Shown here: positions 1 to 7,040 of the stretch, piece after piece
Layout: each line of letters starts with the position of its first letter
Position numbering within the stretch: the stretch's first letter is position 1
Origin: JBDKFK01 sp039798745
Lineage (GTDB): Bacteria > Patescibacteriota > Microgenomatia > UBA1406 > GWC2-37-13
Assembly: GCA_039798745.1 (NCBI GenBank)
Contig: JBDKFK010000026.1
Coordinates: 1 to 21,244 of the forward strand
Length of the DNA: 21,244 nucleotides
Direction of reading: 5' to 3'
Translations under genes and position numbers: made by a program
The notes under the pieces: generated by a model
What the model saw: only the letters and a program-made list of their open reading frames with translations
What the model was told of the DNA's origin: nothing
Databases searched by the model: none

Positions 1-208
1 GGATCTTCTTCGCGTCGTATCCGTAGCGGATCGGGCGCTGACGGTAGTACCACATAAATTTGATGTAGTTCATTTTGCCTGGTTTGAACCAGAGCTTCAT
101 GAACACACCGTAGGCAGTTAGCAGGGCCAAGAGGCTCAGCACGATTGCCAACCAGTTGTTGCGGATGATCTCGGCGGCGGCCTGGATAAGGGTGTTGATG
201 GTGTCCAT
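1..208 (-). CDS. Membrane protein, partial (3' end beyond window)
   Basis: Only the first 69 codons are visible; the gene runs off the left edge. The start at 208 is set by an AAGGAGG ribosome-binding site about 7 nt upstream. The protein begins MDTINTLIQAAAEII and then has one clear membrane segment at about residues 19-38 (WLAIVLSLLALLTAYGVFM), followed by a basic, tyrosine-rich stretch (WYYRQRPIRYGYDAKK) probably on the cytoplasmic side. I do not recognise the family. It belongs to the GC-richer, SD-led gene set of this window, with a near-consensus promoter about 300 nt upstream and a heavily structured leader. Reading frame and strand are well supported; function is unknown. Confidence 0.7.
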   Translation of the reverse strand, partial: MDTINTLIQAAAEIIRNNWLAIVLSLLALLTAYGVFMKLWFKPGKMNYIKFMWYYRQRPIRYGYDAKKI

Positions 209-504
209 AGGGGATGCCTCCTTGTGTTTTGGCGGGTTTTCTGTACCCGCATTTCTTCTGGGCGTTGCTTGCCCATATAAGCGGCGTTCTTATCGCCGGC
301 CGTCGTTGGTGACCGTTTCTTTTGGTCTCGACAGCAATCCGGCCACAATAATGGCCGAGTTGCTGTCGAGAGTTCGCATAGCAGGGAATGTATTTCCAGA
401 TACCCAGTGCTCCTCCCCACGGAACAAGTTCCGGGCTCAGAACAAGGGGTGTCTGGAGATGTTTCCCTGCTACATCGGATTATCAAGGAACGGGGGAGAT
501 GAAT
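209..504 (-). promoter_or_regulatory. Long structured 5' leader of the 1-208 gene
   Basis: There is no convincing gene in this stretch. Read on the minus strand it is a leader of about 295 nt with consecutive hairpins. The largest closes between 381-388 and 463-470 (GCAGGGAA with TTCCCTGC), continues through 395-405 paired with 447-457, and encloses a smaller hairpin at 420-433 (CGGAAC/GTTCCG). The next, 326-371, has a 12-bp outer stem (TCTCGACAGCAA) and an inner GGCCA/TGGCC stem. Three short hairpins (stems of GGCG, GGGC and GCGGGT) follow before the SD. This could be a riboregulator or simply an mRNA-stabilising leader. I do not recognise it as a known riboswitch class. Confidence 0.6.
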
Positions 505-510
505 AGATAT

Positions 511-539
511 ATTATAGGCCAGTATTCGGAATTTGTCAA
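511..539 (-). promoter_or_regulatory. Consensus sigma70-type promoter for the 1-208 gene
   Basis: On the minus strand TTGACA (534-539) and TATAAT (511-516) are separated by exactly 17 bp, a perfect match to the bacterial housekeeping promoter. The predicted start is near 504, giving a leader of about 295 nt. Confidence 0.85.
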
Positions 540-614
540 TACTATAGGAATATATTTGAGGCTAAAATGAAGAAATTACAAAAATGACTTATAAGAAGAA
601 TGGGGTGTCTGGGA

Positions 615-639
615 ACCAGGGGAGCTATGCTCCCCTGGT
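615..639 (-). terminator. 3' hairpin after the 655-1653 gene
   Basis: A perfect 11-bp inverted repeat, ACCAGGGGAGC with a 3-nt loop, lies 15 nt after the stop codon. No run of T follows on the minus strand, so it may be a terminator of unusual type or an mRNA 3'-end stabiliser. Confidence 0.65.
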
Positions 640-654
640 CCACCGTTGTCCGCG

Positions 655-1653
655 TTAAGCGGGGGTGAAAAGGCTACGTAGCGCGTCAGTACCTACCGTT
701 TGCTCCAACGCTAGGCCAACGCACTCCGTCGCGTATAAAACGGGCTTCCACTGCCCTGTGCCGAACCCGACTTCCACACGGACAATGGTGCCATTGCTGT
801 CAGGCGGGCCGACGACGATGCGGTAGTTCTCGATGATGTGGCTGGCGATCATCAGCACGGCTTGCTCGCCACGGCGCATGGCCTCGACGAACTGTGCGTG
901 TTCAGCCTCAGGATACGGGACATACGTGAAGTCCTGAGGATACCACCACTTGATGATGGCAGCCACCAGCTCAGCCAGATCGATCGCCCCGGCGGGATCG
1001 ATGGGTTCGACATAATACGCCTGCGGCGCGTTGCCCATGAGCTCGACAAAGCGGGCTGTTGCCTTCAACGACAGCTCGCGACAGATCACGTTCACGGTAT
1101 GAAAACCGATTTCGTCGTTTCTGCGCGATTCTCGCTCTAAGATCCGTATTATGTACCCATTCACATCAGGCGCACCTAGGCTATAGGTGAACCCGTGCTC
1201 GTTCCATGCGAAGGGCAGATTTTTCCTGAGCGCGCGCGGCAGATGGGTTAATACAGGATCAGGAAGTGGGCCGCCAGTAGATTCCCGGTACCATGTTGCG
1301 AGCGCGAGCATGGTTGCGCGTATCTTGCTGATCGCCGGATCGAGGATCGCGGCAATAAGCTCGATAGGCAGCAACGCATCCAGTTCATCGTCATACGAGT
1401 GGCCGGTATTGTCCCGGCTGAACGCGTAGACAGACCGGTACTCAGGGCCGTCGGGTGCCGCAACATACTCGACGTAGGATAGCGTAGGGCTGTCCATAGT
1501 GTAGTATGTCTTATCGTTCCCGTCGCGGATAGCATCCGCGAAGGCCCGAATCTCGGCGTCGGGCATGTTGTGCCCTTGATCCCGGACAAACTGGCCTACG
1601 ATCGTGGCAAGCCGCTCTGCGGCCTCTTCCCGTGTAATGGGTCCATTGCTCAT
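655..1653 (-). CDS. Hypothetical protein with three internal repeats (332 aa)
   Basis: The start at 1653 (MSNGPITREE) is chosen because AAAGGGGG lies just upstream; the longer frame to 1692 has no ribosome-binding site. I do not recognise the family. The protein appears to be built from three degenerate units of about 105-115 residues, near 12-105, 106-215 and 225-332. Each has a helix, then a P-x-x-x segment (PDAEIRAFADAIRDG at 31, PDPVLTHLPRALRKN at 131, PEAEHAQFVEAMRRG at 248), then strands with a PD-x-NG turn (GAPDVNGYIIRI at 160, GPPDSNGTIVRV at 282). No signal peptide or membrane helix is visible, so it is probably cytoplasmic. It is GC-richer than the adjacent ileS and has its own promoter, structured leader and 3' hairpin. 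Confidence 0.75.
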   Translation of the reverse strand: MSNGPITREEAAERLATIVGQFVRDQGHNMPDAEIRAFADAIRDGNDKTYYTMDSPTLSYVEYVAAPDGPEYRSVYAFSRDNTGHSYDDELDALLPIELIAAILDPAISKIRATMLALATWYRESTGGPLPDPVLTHLPRALRKNLPFAWNEHGFTYSLGAPDVNGYIIRILERESRRNDEIGFHTVNVICRELSLKATARFVELMGNAPQAYYVEPIDPAGAIDLAELVAAIIKWWYPQDFTYVPYPEAEHAQFVEAMRRGEQAVLMIASHIIENYRIVVGPPDSNGTIVRVEVGFGTGQWKPVLYATECVGLALEQTVGTDALRSLFTPA

Positions 1654-1844
1654 AGAAGTCCCCCTTTCAATATGGGTTGGTTGAGGTGCCACAGGGTGTG
1701 GCGTTGAGGCGCAGATTAAGTTTTACTTCTGTATCTGCATAGAAGGATCGTCCAAAGGGACCACATATGTCTCATAGGAGGATGCAGGCGCATGTGAACC
1801 CTCTGGCGATCAGGCTGAGCTTTTATCAAAGTGCTGTAAAAATA
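1654..1844 (-). promoter_or_regulatory. Structured 5' leader of the 332-aa gene
   Basis: About 190 nt separate the predicted start site from the ATG. Minus-strand hairpins include GCCACA/TGTGGC close to the SD and a longer irregular stem around CACATG/CATATGTG. The segment CCCTTT (within 1754-1761) is complementary to AAAGGG of the SD region (1658-1667), so the leader could occlude the ribosome-binding site. No known riboswitch is recognised. Confidence 0.45.
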
Positions 1845-1850
1845 TGTCAA

Positions 1851-1879
1851 ATTGTATCAATTTGAAGCTGTAAAGTCAA
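1851..1879 (-). promoter_or_regulatory. Promoter for the 332-aa gene
   Basis: On the minus strand TTGACT (1874-1879) and TACAAT (1851-1856) are spaced by 17 bp. A second TTGACA follows closely downstream with a weaker -10 (GATAAA), so two tandem starts are possible. The promoter is divergent from, and 26 bp away from, the ileS promoter. Confidence 0.75.
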
Positions 1880-1905
1880 TTCTATAGGCCTTATTATCCA
1901 CTGTA

Positions 1906-1934
1906 TTGAGATTTAGGTATCTTTAGACTACAAT
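1906..1934 (+). promoter_or_regulatory. ileS promoter, leaderless
   Basis: TTGAGA (1906-1911) and TACAAT (1929-1934) are spaced by 17 bp. The expected transcription start falls at 1941-1943, on the ileS ATG, and no SD precedes the gene. The mRNA should therefore be leaderless. Confidence 0.75.
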
Positions 1935-1942
1935 ATGTTACT

Positions 1943-4900
1943 ATGTCAACCAATCCCCCCGAGGAGAAAAAAAAAGAATTTAACTTCATTGAGATGGAAA
2001 AGAAATGGCTTGCCCACTGGCACAAAGAAGGCATAACCGATAAATATCTACATAAAAACGACAGCTCTGAGGAGCGCTTTTCATTTCTTGACGGCCCTAT
2101 AACCGCCAACAATCCAATGGGAGTGCATCACGCATGGGGACGGACCTACAAAGATCTTTGGCAGAAGTTCAATAATCTGTTAGGCAAGAAACAGCGCTTT
2201 CAGAATGGTTTCGACTGCCAGGGACTCTGGGTAGAAGTGGAAGTAGAGAAAGAAATAGGCATAAAAACAAAAAAAGATATTGAAAATCTTGTTCCTGGTG
2301 ATAAAAAAGCATCGATCGCCAAATTTGTTCAGATGTGTAAGGACAGAGTCATCAAATTCTCCAGTATTCAGACAGAACAGTCCAAGCGCCTTGCCTACTT
2401 TATGGACTGGGATCATTCGTATTTCACTATGAGTGACGAAAATAACTACACAATCTGGCATTTTCTTAAAAAATGCTATGACAATGGTTGGATTTATAAA
2501 GGGCGTGACTCAGTGCCATGGTGCCCACGCTGTGAGACCGCAATAAGTCAGCACGAAATGCTTACCGAAGATTATAAGGAACTTACGCACGAAACAGTGT
2601 TTTTTAAACTGCCGATAACATCAAAAGGTTGGGAAAACACATATTTATTGGCGTGGACCACAACACCCTGGACTATTCCTGCTAACGTCGCAATCGGGGT
2701 TAACACTGCCTTTACCTACGGCGTATGGCAGAATAAACTAACAAAGGAAAAGATTATATTTATCTCCAAAGATGAAAACGGGAACACGCCTACAAGACCA
2801 CTAAAAAATAGAACGCTAAACACTTCAGACTATGTATTCGATAAAGTCGATGGAGAGCATGAGCTGGTGAAAGAAATATCTGGTAAAGAATTGTTGGGAC
2901 TCTCGTACTCGGCACCTTTTGACGATCTCCCCCGTGTTCAGACAGCCCGAAAAGAAAACGAAAAGACTTTCCATACTGTGGTAGATGGCTCCGAAATAGT
3001 CATGGCAGGTGAAGGAACGGGGCTTCTTCATGTAGCTCCTGGTGCAGGCCAGGAAGATTTTCAGCTGGGTAAGAAAGCCGATCTACCTATCATCTCGGTC
3101 ATCCAGGACAACGCGGATTACCTACCAGACATGAATGAATTCTCCGGTAAGAATGCAAAGAAACACCCGGAACTGATAATAGATCATCTGAGATCGCTAG
3201 AGAACGGCAGATATATACTTAAAACTTTGCAGTATACACATCGTTATCCAGCTTGCTGGCGCTGTAAAACAGAGCTAGTCTGGAAAGTAGCTGATGAATG
3301 GTATATAGCCATGGATAAAGGTACCAAAGATGATAAACGCACACTTCGTGAGCGTATGATGGAGGTAGCCAAAAAAATAACCTGGATGCCTGAGTTTGGT
3401 CTCGACCGGGAGCTTGACTGGCTTAAGAATATGCACGATTGGCTGATAAGTAAGAAAAATAGATACTGGGGTCTGTCGCTGCCGATCTATGAATGCAAGA
3501 AATGTGACACCTTTGAGGTTATCGGCTCTAAAGACGATCTCAAAAAACGAGCAGTCAAGGGTTGGTCAGAGTTTGAAGGACATTCTCCTCACAAACCTTT
3601 TATTGACGAGGTTGTTATTACCTGCGCCACATGCAAGGGAGAAGTGCATCGTGTAGACGACGTGGGTAACCCATGGCTTGATGCGGGAATAGTTCCTTAT
3701 TCCACTATTACTGAGCACAATACGGGTGAACCTCTCTACTGGAAGAATAAAAAGGAGTGGCAAAAATGGTTTCCCGTGGACTTTATTACAGAATCATTCC
3801 CCGGACAGTTTAAAAACTGGTTCTATGCAATGATCGCTGAATCTACTGTGCTTGAGGATACTAATCCATTTAAACGTGTGCTTGGTTTTGCCACGCAGCT
3901 TGGAGAAGACGGCCGGGCAATGCATAAGAGTTGGGGAAACTCCATAGAATTCAATGAAGGAGCCGACAAAATAGGCGTTGATGTTATGCGATGGATGTTT
4001 GTCCGTCACAATCCTGCGGATAATATGCTTTTTGGATATAAAAAAGCTGATGAAGTGCGTAGACAGTTTTATCTTATGTTATGGAATACGTATAAATTCT
4101 ACCTCGAGTACTCCAAACTCGACAAGTTTGTCATCCCGATGGAGATCGGGATCCCGAAACAAGTTCGGGATGACTCGGAGTCCAACATTCTTGATATGTG
4201 GCTTCTGAGCCGACTTGAGCATCTTACGGTATCTGTTAAGACACACATGGAGTCGTATAACGCACGAGATGCCGCAATGGATGTGGAACAGTTTGTTTCA
4301 GATCTCTCTACATGGTACATCCGCCGGAGTCGTACGCGTGTATGGATGCATTCTGATGATAGTGCTGACAAAAAAGCCTTTTACGGCACATTGTATCATA
4401 CGCTCGTTACTCTTTCTGTAATCCTCTCGCCATTTCTGCCTTTTATTTCTGAGGAAATCTATACAACCTTAACGGGGCATGAGTCGGTACATCTTGCTTC
4501 ATGGCCGGATAGTAAACATGCTGCCGAACACAAGCACGTTCTGGGTGATATGGAGTTGGTTCGCAACATAGTTGAAGCCGGGCACAGAATACGTAAAGAG
4601 CTTAAGCTTAAAGTACGTCAGCCGCTGGCTATGGTGAGTGTAACACTTCCCGAAGATAAAGCATTTCTGAGAAAAGAACTGATTCATACATATGAGTCAC
4701 TGATCTCAGATGAACTTAACGTGAAGAAAATAACATGGGGAACCTATAAAGCCGAAGAAATTGCGGTTGTCTATGATACAACTATGACTCCCGAACTCAA
4801 AGCTGAAGGGGAGATCCGTGAACTCGTAAGAAAAATACAGTATGAGCGCAAAGTGCAGAATCTTAAGCAACACGATACCATAAAGCTTGTGCTTCCTAAG

Positions 4901-4990
4901 GAATATGAGCAGTATGGGGAAGCGGTGAAGAAACAGGTGATGGCCAGTGACATTGAGATAGGCGACGCCCTCGTTATTACAAAAAGCTGA
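1943..4990 (+). CDS. ileS: Isoleucyl-tRNA synthetase, eukaryal/archaeal-like type
   Basis: Charges tRNA-Ile with isoleucine in the cytoplasm. The 1015-aa protein has the class I HIGH-type signature as GPITANNPMGVHHAWGR (residues 51-67), the editing (CP1) domain with TTTPWTIPANVAIGV and GEGTGLLHVAPGAGQEDF, and the KMSKS-type loop as MHKSWGN (M660). The C-terminal anticodon-binding region with ELKAEGEIRELVRKIQ, and the lack of the C-terminal zinc finger, fit the type often called IleS2, many members of which resist mupirocin (family knowledge, not tested here). The start follows from the promoter position. Odd feature: residues 730-744 (VIPMEIGIPKQVRDD) are encoded by an inserted 45-bp palindromic repeat. 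The rodA-like gene begins 21 nt after the stop codon. Confidence 0.97.
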   Translation: MSTNPPEEKKKEFNFIEMEKKWLAHWHKEGITDKYLHKNDSSEERFSFLDGPITANNPMGVHHAWGRTYKDLWQKFNNLLGKKQRFQNGFDCQGLWVEVEVEKEIGIKTKKDIENLVPGDKKASIAKFVQMCKDRVIKFSSIQTEQSKRLAYFMDWDHSYFTMSDENNYTIWHFLKKCYDNGWIYKGRDSVPWCPRCETAISQHEMLTEDYKELTHETVFFKLPITSKGWENTYLLAWTTTPWTIPANVAIGVNTAFTYGVWQNKLTKEKIIFISKDENGNTPTRPLKNRTLNTSDYVFDKVDGEHELVKEISGKELLGLSYSAPFDDLPRVQTARKENEKTFHTVVDGSEIVMAGEGTGLLHVAPGAGQEDFQLGKKADLPIISVIQDNADYLPDMNEFSGKNAKKHPELIIDHLRSLENGRYILKTLQYTHRYPACWRCKTELVWKVADEWYIAMDKGTKDDKRTLRERMMEVAKKITWMPEFGLDRELDWLKNMHDWLISKKNRYWGLSLPIYECKKCDTFEVIGSKDDLKKRAVKGWSEFEGHSPHKPFIDEVVITCATCKGEVHRVDDVGNPWLDAGIVPYSTITEHNTGEPLYWKNKKEWQKWFPVDFITESFPGQFKNWFYAMIAESTVLEDTNPFKRVLGFATQLGEDGRAMHKSWGNSIEFNEGADKIGVDVMRWMFVRHNPADNMLFGYKKADEVRRQFYLMLWNTYKFYLEYSKLDKFVIPMEIGIPKQVRDDSESNILDMWLLSRLEHLTVSVKTHMESYNARDAAMDVEQFVSDLSTWYIRRSRTRVWMHSDDSADKKAFYGTLYHTLVTLSVILSPFLPFISEEIYTTLTGHESVHLASWPDSKHAAEHKHVLGDMELVRNIVEAGHRIRKELKLKVRQPLAMVSVTLPEDKAFLRKELIHTYESLISDELNVKKITWGTYKAEEIAVVYDTTMTPELKAEGEIRELVRKIQYERKVQNLKQHDTIKLVLPKEYEQYGEAVKKQVMASDIEIGDALVITKS
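4130..4174 (+). repeat. 45-bp palindromic repeat inserted in frame in ileS
   Basis: The ends GTCATCCCGA and TCGGGATGAC are a perfect 10-bp inverted repeat. Inside are two adjacent hairpins, CCCGAT/ATCGGG and CCCGAA/TTCGGG, with TCGGGATCCCGA at the junction. The element is exactly 15 codons, starts on a codon boundary and has no stop, so ileS stays open. The ends match the GTCAT...ATGAC repeats at 9798-9880. Confidence 0.85.
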
Positions 4991-5011
4991 TTTGTTCAAT
5001 AATACTAATCC

Positions 5012-6046
5012 ATGTTACAGCTTCTGATCCTGGCAATACTTATATTTCTCTTTGGTACATTCAATCTCCTGGGCATACAGAAAGACCTGTTAGTTAGGCA
5101 TCTTACATATTTTGGTATAGGAGTGCTATTTTATTCTATCTTACGCAAGAAGGGGCTGCATTTTTTGCGTCTCAATACCTTTTTTTTCTATTGGTTGTCT
5201 ATTATTCTTCTTATCATTACATACGTTATTGGTTTTGAGGTCAAAGGTTCGCAGCGTTGGATCGATCTTTACTTCTTTAAGTTTCAGTCTTCAGAATTCC
5301 TGAAAATTATCTTTATTGTGTTTATGGCAGAGTTTTTTTCACGTAACCGGGCTCACCTTAAGGAGTTTTCATTTTTTCTCCTTTCCATGTTTTATTTTGT
5401 AGTGCCTGCGCTGTTGGTATTCAAACAGCCTGATCTTGGAAACGCGCTTGTGTATGCGGCTATTTTTTTTACGATGCTTATGTTTTCAGGTATTCCCAAG
5501 AAGTTCATCCTCTACGTTGCTCTTATTGGAGTTGTCAGTCTTCCGATAGGCTGGAATTTTCTTAAGGAATATCAAAAGAGCCGTATTACTACGTTCTTTA
5601 ATCCCCATATAGACCAGGAGGGGACCTCATATAATATGACACAGGCACTCATAAGTGTGGGTTCAGGCACATTCACCGGTAAAGGATTGGGTCTGGGAAC
5701 TCAGTCACGCCTTTACTTTCTGCCTGAGAATGAGACTGATTTCGCGTTTTCGTCGCTCATTGAGCAGTTTGGTTTTGTAGGCGGTTTTGCGGTCATATCA
5801 CTTTTCTTTATTATGGCCATAATACTCATAAAGCGTATTACGTACTATTATTATCAGCAGACTGTTGATGGCAGATTTCATATGCTTGTATATATAGGCT
5901 TTACAGCATTTTTTCTCTTTCAGGCATTTGTGAATATGGGCATGAATCTGGGAATTCTACCCATAGCCGGCATTACTCTGCCATTTATTTCCTACGGAGG
6001 GTCCTCACTTATTACATGTCTTATTGCGTTAGCCTTATTGCCTTAA
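5012..6046 (+). CDS. rodA: SEDS-family peptidoglycan glycosyltransferase (RodA/FtsW), 3'-truncated
   Basis: A polytopic membrane protein that polymerises lipid II into peptidoglycan glycan strands, normally with a partner transpeptidase. Family motifs are KGSQRWIDL, FQSSEFLKI, FKQPDLGNALVY, GKGLGLGTQSRLYFLPENETDFAFSSLIEQFGF and the C-terminal ITLPFISYGGSSLITCLIALALL. GTQS-x-L-x-FLPE is more RodA-like than FtsW-like, but the split is not certain. At 344 aa it stops within the last membrane helix: the TAA at 6044-6046 lies at the edge of an inverted-repeat element, so the natural C-terminus was probably cut off. The loss is short and all conserved motifs remain, so it may still work. It starts 21 nt after ileS with a weak -10 (TAATAC at 5000-5005) and no SD. 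Confidence 0.85.
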   Translation: MLQLLILAILIFLFGTFNLLGIQKDLLVRHLTYFGIGVLFYSILRKKGLHFLRLNTFFFYWLSIILLIITYVIGFEVKGSQRWIDLYFFKFQSSEFLKIIFIVFMAEFFSRNRAHLKEFSFFLLSMFYFVVPALLVFKQPDLGNALVYAAIFFTMLMFSGIPKKFILYVALIGVVSLPIGWNFLKEYQKSRITTFFNPHIDQEGTSYNMTQALISVGSGTFTGKGLGLGTQSRLYFLPENETDFAFSSLIEQFGFVGGFAVISLFFIMAIILIKRITYYYYQQTVDGRFHMLVYIGFTAFFLFQAFVNMGMNLGILPIAGITLPFISYGGSSLITCLIALALLP

Positions 6047-6175
6047 CCACCCCCTGCCCCCTCCTTAGTAAAGGAGGGGAATTAATGCTTATTTTTATGT
6101 ACATCTTCATCTTTCAAGTATTTGCATTAAATTTACGAAAGGCCCCTCCTTTACTAAGGAGGGGTTGGGGTGGTT
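6045..6175. repeat. 131-bp MITE-like element with inverted ends
   Basis: The left arm 6045-6079 (AACCACCCC..., containing CTCCTTAGTAAAGGAG) and the right arm 6143-6175 are inverted copies with few mismatches. Each arm is also a hairpin by itself. The 63-bp centre is AT-rich with no coding potential. The element supplies the rodA stop codon and ends about 10 bp before the rplU -35 box. I could not identify a target-site duplication with confidence. Confidence 0.75.
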
Positions 6176-6185
6176 TCATTTCATA

Positions 6186-6213
6186 TTGCACTCTGACATT
6201 TTTTAGGTATAAT
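6186..6213 (+). promoter_or_regulatory. rplU promoter, leaderless
   Basis: TTGCAC (6186-6191) and TATAAT (6208-6213) are spaced by 16 bp. The -10 ends 6 nt before the ATG at 6220, which places the transcript start on the start codon. Confidence 0.75.
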
Positions 6214-6219
6214 TTACCT

Positions 6220-6531
6220 ATGGCAAAATTTGGAATTATTAAATCAGGCGCGAAACAGTATGTTGTACGCGAGAATGAAGAGCTTATCGTAGACAAACTT
6301 GCTTCCAACGCAAATGATGAGATCGAACTCGACACCCTCGGAGTCTTTGAAGATGATGGCGCAGCTCTTGAACTGGGAGCACCTTTCCTTAAATCACCTA
6401 TCAAGGCTACTGTCGTAGAACATGTAAGAGGCAATAAAGTACGCGTCGCACGATTTAAAGCAAAAGTTAGAAGAAGAAAAGTAAATGGCTTCACAGCTGA
6501 GTTGACAAAAATAAAAATAGCAAAAATATAA
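6220..6531 (+). CDS. rplU: Large ribosomal subunit protein bL21
   Basis: Binds 23S rRNA in the 50S subunit. The 103-aa protein has the full bL21 pattern: MAKFGIIKSGAKQYVVRENEELIVDKL at the N-terminus and the basic RVARFKAKVRRRKVNGF near the C-terminus (the family's K-x-K-x-R-R-x-x-G-H/F region). An upstream in-frame extension to 6016 exists but crosses the repeat element and precedes the promoter, so 6220 is the true start. It lies 15 nt upstream of rpmA, the usual L21-L27 pairing. Confidence 0.97.
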   Translation: MAKFGIIKSGAKQYVVRENEELIVDKLASNANDEIELDTLGVFEDDGAALELGAPFLKSPIKATVVEHVRGNKVRVARFKAKVRRRKVNGFTAELTKIKIAKI

Positions 6532-6535
6532 AGTT

Positions 6536-6541
6536 TATAAT
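6536..6541 (+). promoter_or_regulatory. Possible -10 box for rpmA
   Basis: TATAAT ends 5 nt before the rpmA ATG, in the short rplU-rpmA spacer. No good -35 lies at 16-18 bp, so this may be a secondary leaderless start in addition to read-through from rplU. Confidence 0.4.
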
Positions 6542-6546
6542 TCACT

Positions 6547-6801
6547 ATGGCACATACAAAAGCGCAGAGAGCGGTACGAGGAAACAGAGATTCACATTCA
6601 AAAAGAAGAGGCGTAAAGCTATTTGGTGGTGAAACTGTCGTCACAGGTAATGTGATCATCCGTCAAAAAGGAACAAAAGTATGGCCAGGAGAAGGAGTTA
6701 TGCTTTCTAGAGATTTTACCCTTATAGCTCTTCGAGACGGCGTAGTGAAATTTGGTATAAAGCAGGGCAAATCATACGTGTCTGTAGTAAATCCTTCATA
6801 A
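6547..6801 (+). CDS. rpmA: Large ribosomal subunit protein bL27
   Basis: A 50S subunit protein whose N-terminal tail reaches the peptidyl transferase centre. The 84-aa sequence MAHTKAQRAVRGNRDSHSKRRGVKLFGGE, followed by VIIRQKGTKVWPGEGVMLSRDFTLIAL and DGVVKFGIKQGKSYVSV, is full-length bL27. There is no cleavable N-terminal extension like that of Firmicutes. No SD precedes it, and it directly follows rplU. Confidence 0.97.
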   Translation: MAHTKAQRAVRGNRDSHSKRRGVKLFGGETVVTGNVIIRQKGTKVWPGEGVMLSRDFTLIALRDGVVKFGIKQGKSYVSVVNPS

Positions 6802-7040
6802 AAGAGAACGCTATATTTTATACATATAGGCATACATACTCATAGCTTACACTCCTATCGTATATACGACTCATAGCTCATAAATTTCCCTATATGTATT
6901 TCTGCTGAGGGTAGTTAGCTTCATAATCTTATAGAAATAATTAGATTGACTAATATATTTTCTGCATGTATTCTTCTTGAGGCATAAATATTGTAAGAAT
7001 TTCGTAAGTAAAATGTAAGAGGTGTGTATCATGTCGCGAT
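6802..7040. other. Intergenic region with nested palindrome
   Basis: No gene is seen in these 239 bp. A 10-bp inverted repeat TACATATAGG (6821-6830) / CCTATATGTA (6889-6898) encloses two direct copies of ACTCATAGCT (6838-6847 and 6869-6878), which flank the palindrome TCGTATATACGA (6857-6868). It could be a regulator-binding or transcript-end structure. A possible -10 (TATCAT, 7027-7032) serves the EAL gene at 7041. Confidence 0.4.

Noticed and set aside
136..506. Long open frames on both strands upstream of the left-edge gene
   Set aside because: They lie in the hairpin-rich leader, have no ribosome-binding site and encode low-complexity, unrecognisable protein.
6016..6219. N-terminal extension of bL21
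   Set aside because: It crosses the inverted-repeat element and lies upstream of the promoter; the family N-terminus begins at 6220.
6502..6507. TTGACA as -35 of the rpmA promoter
   Set aside because: It is 28 bp from the TATAAT at 6536, too far for a normal promoter, and lies inside rplU coding sequence.
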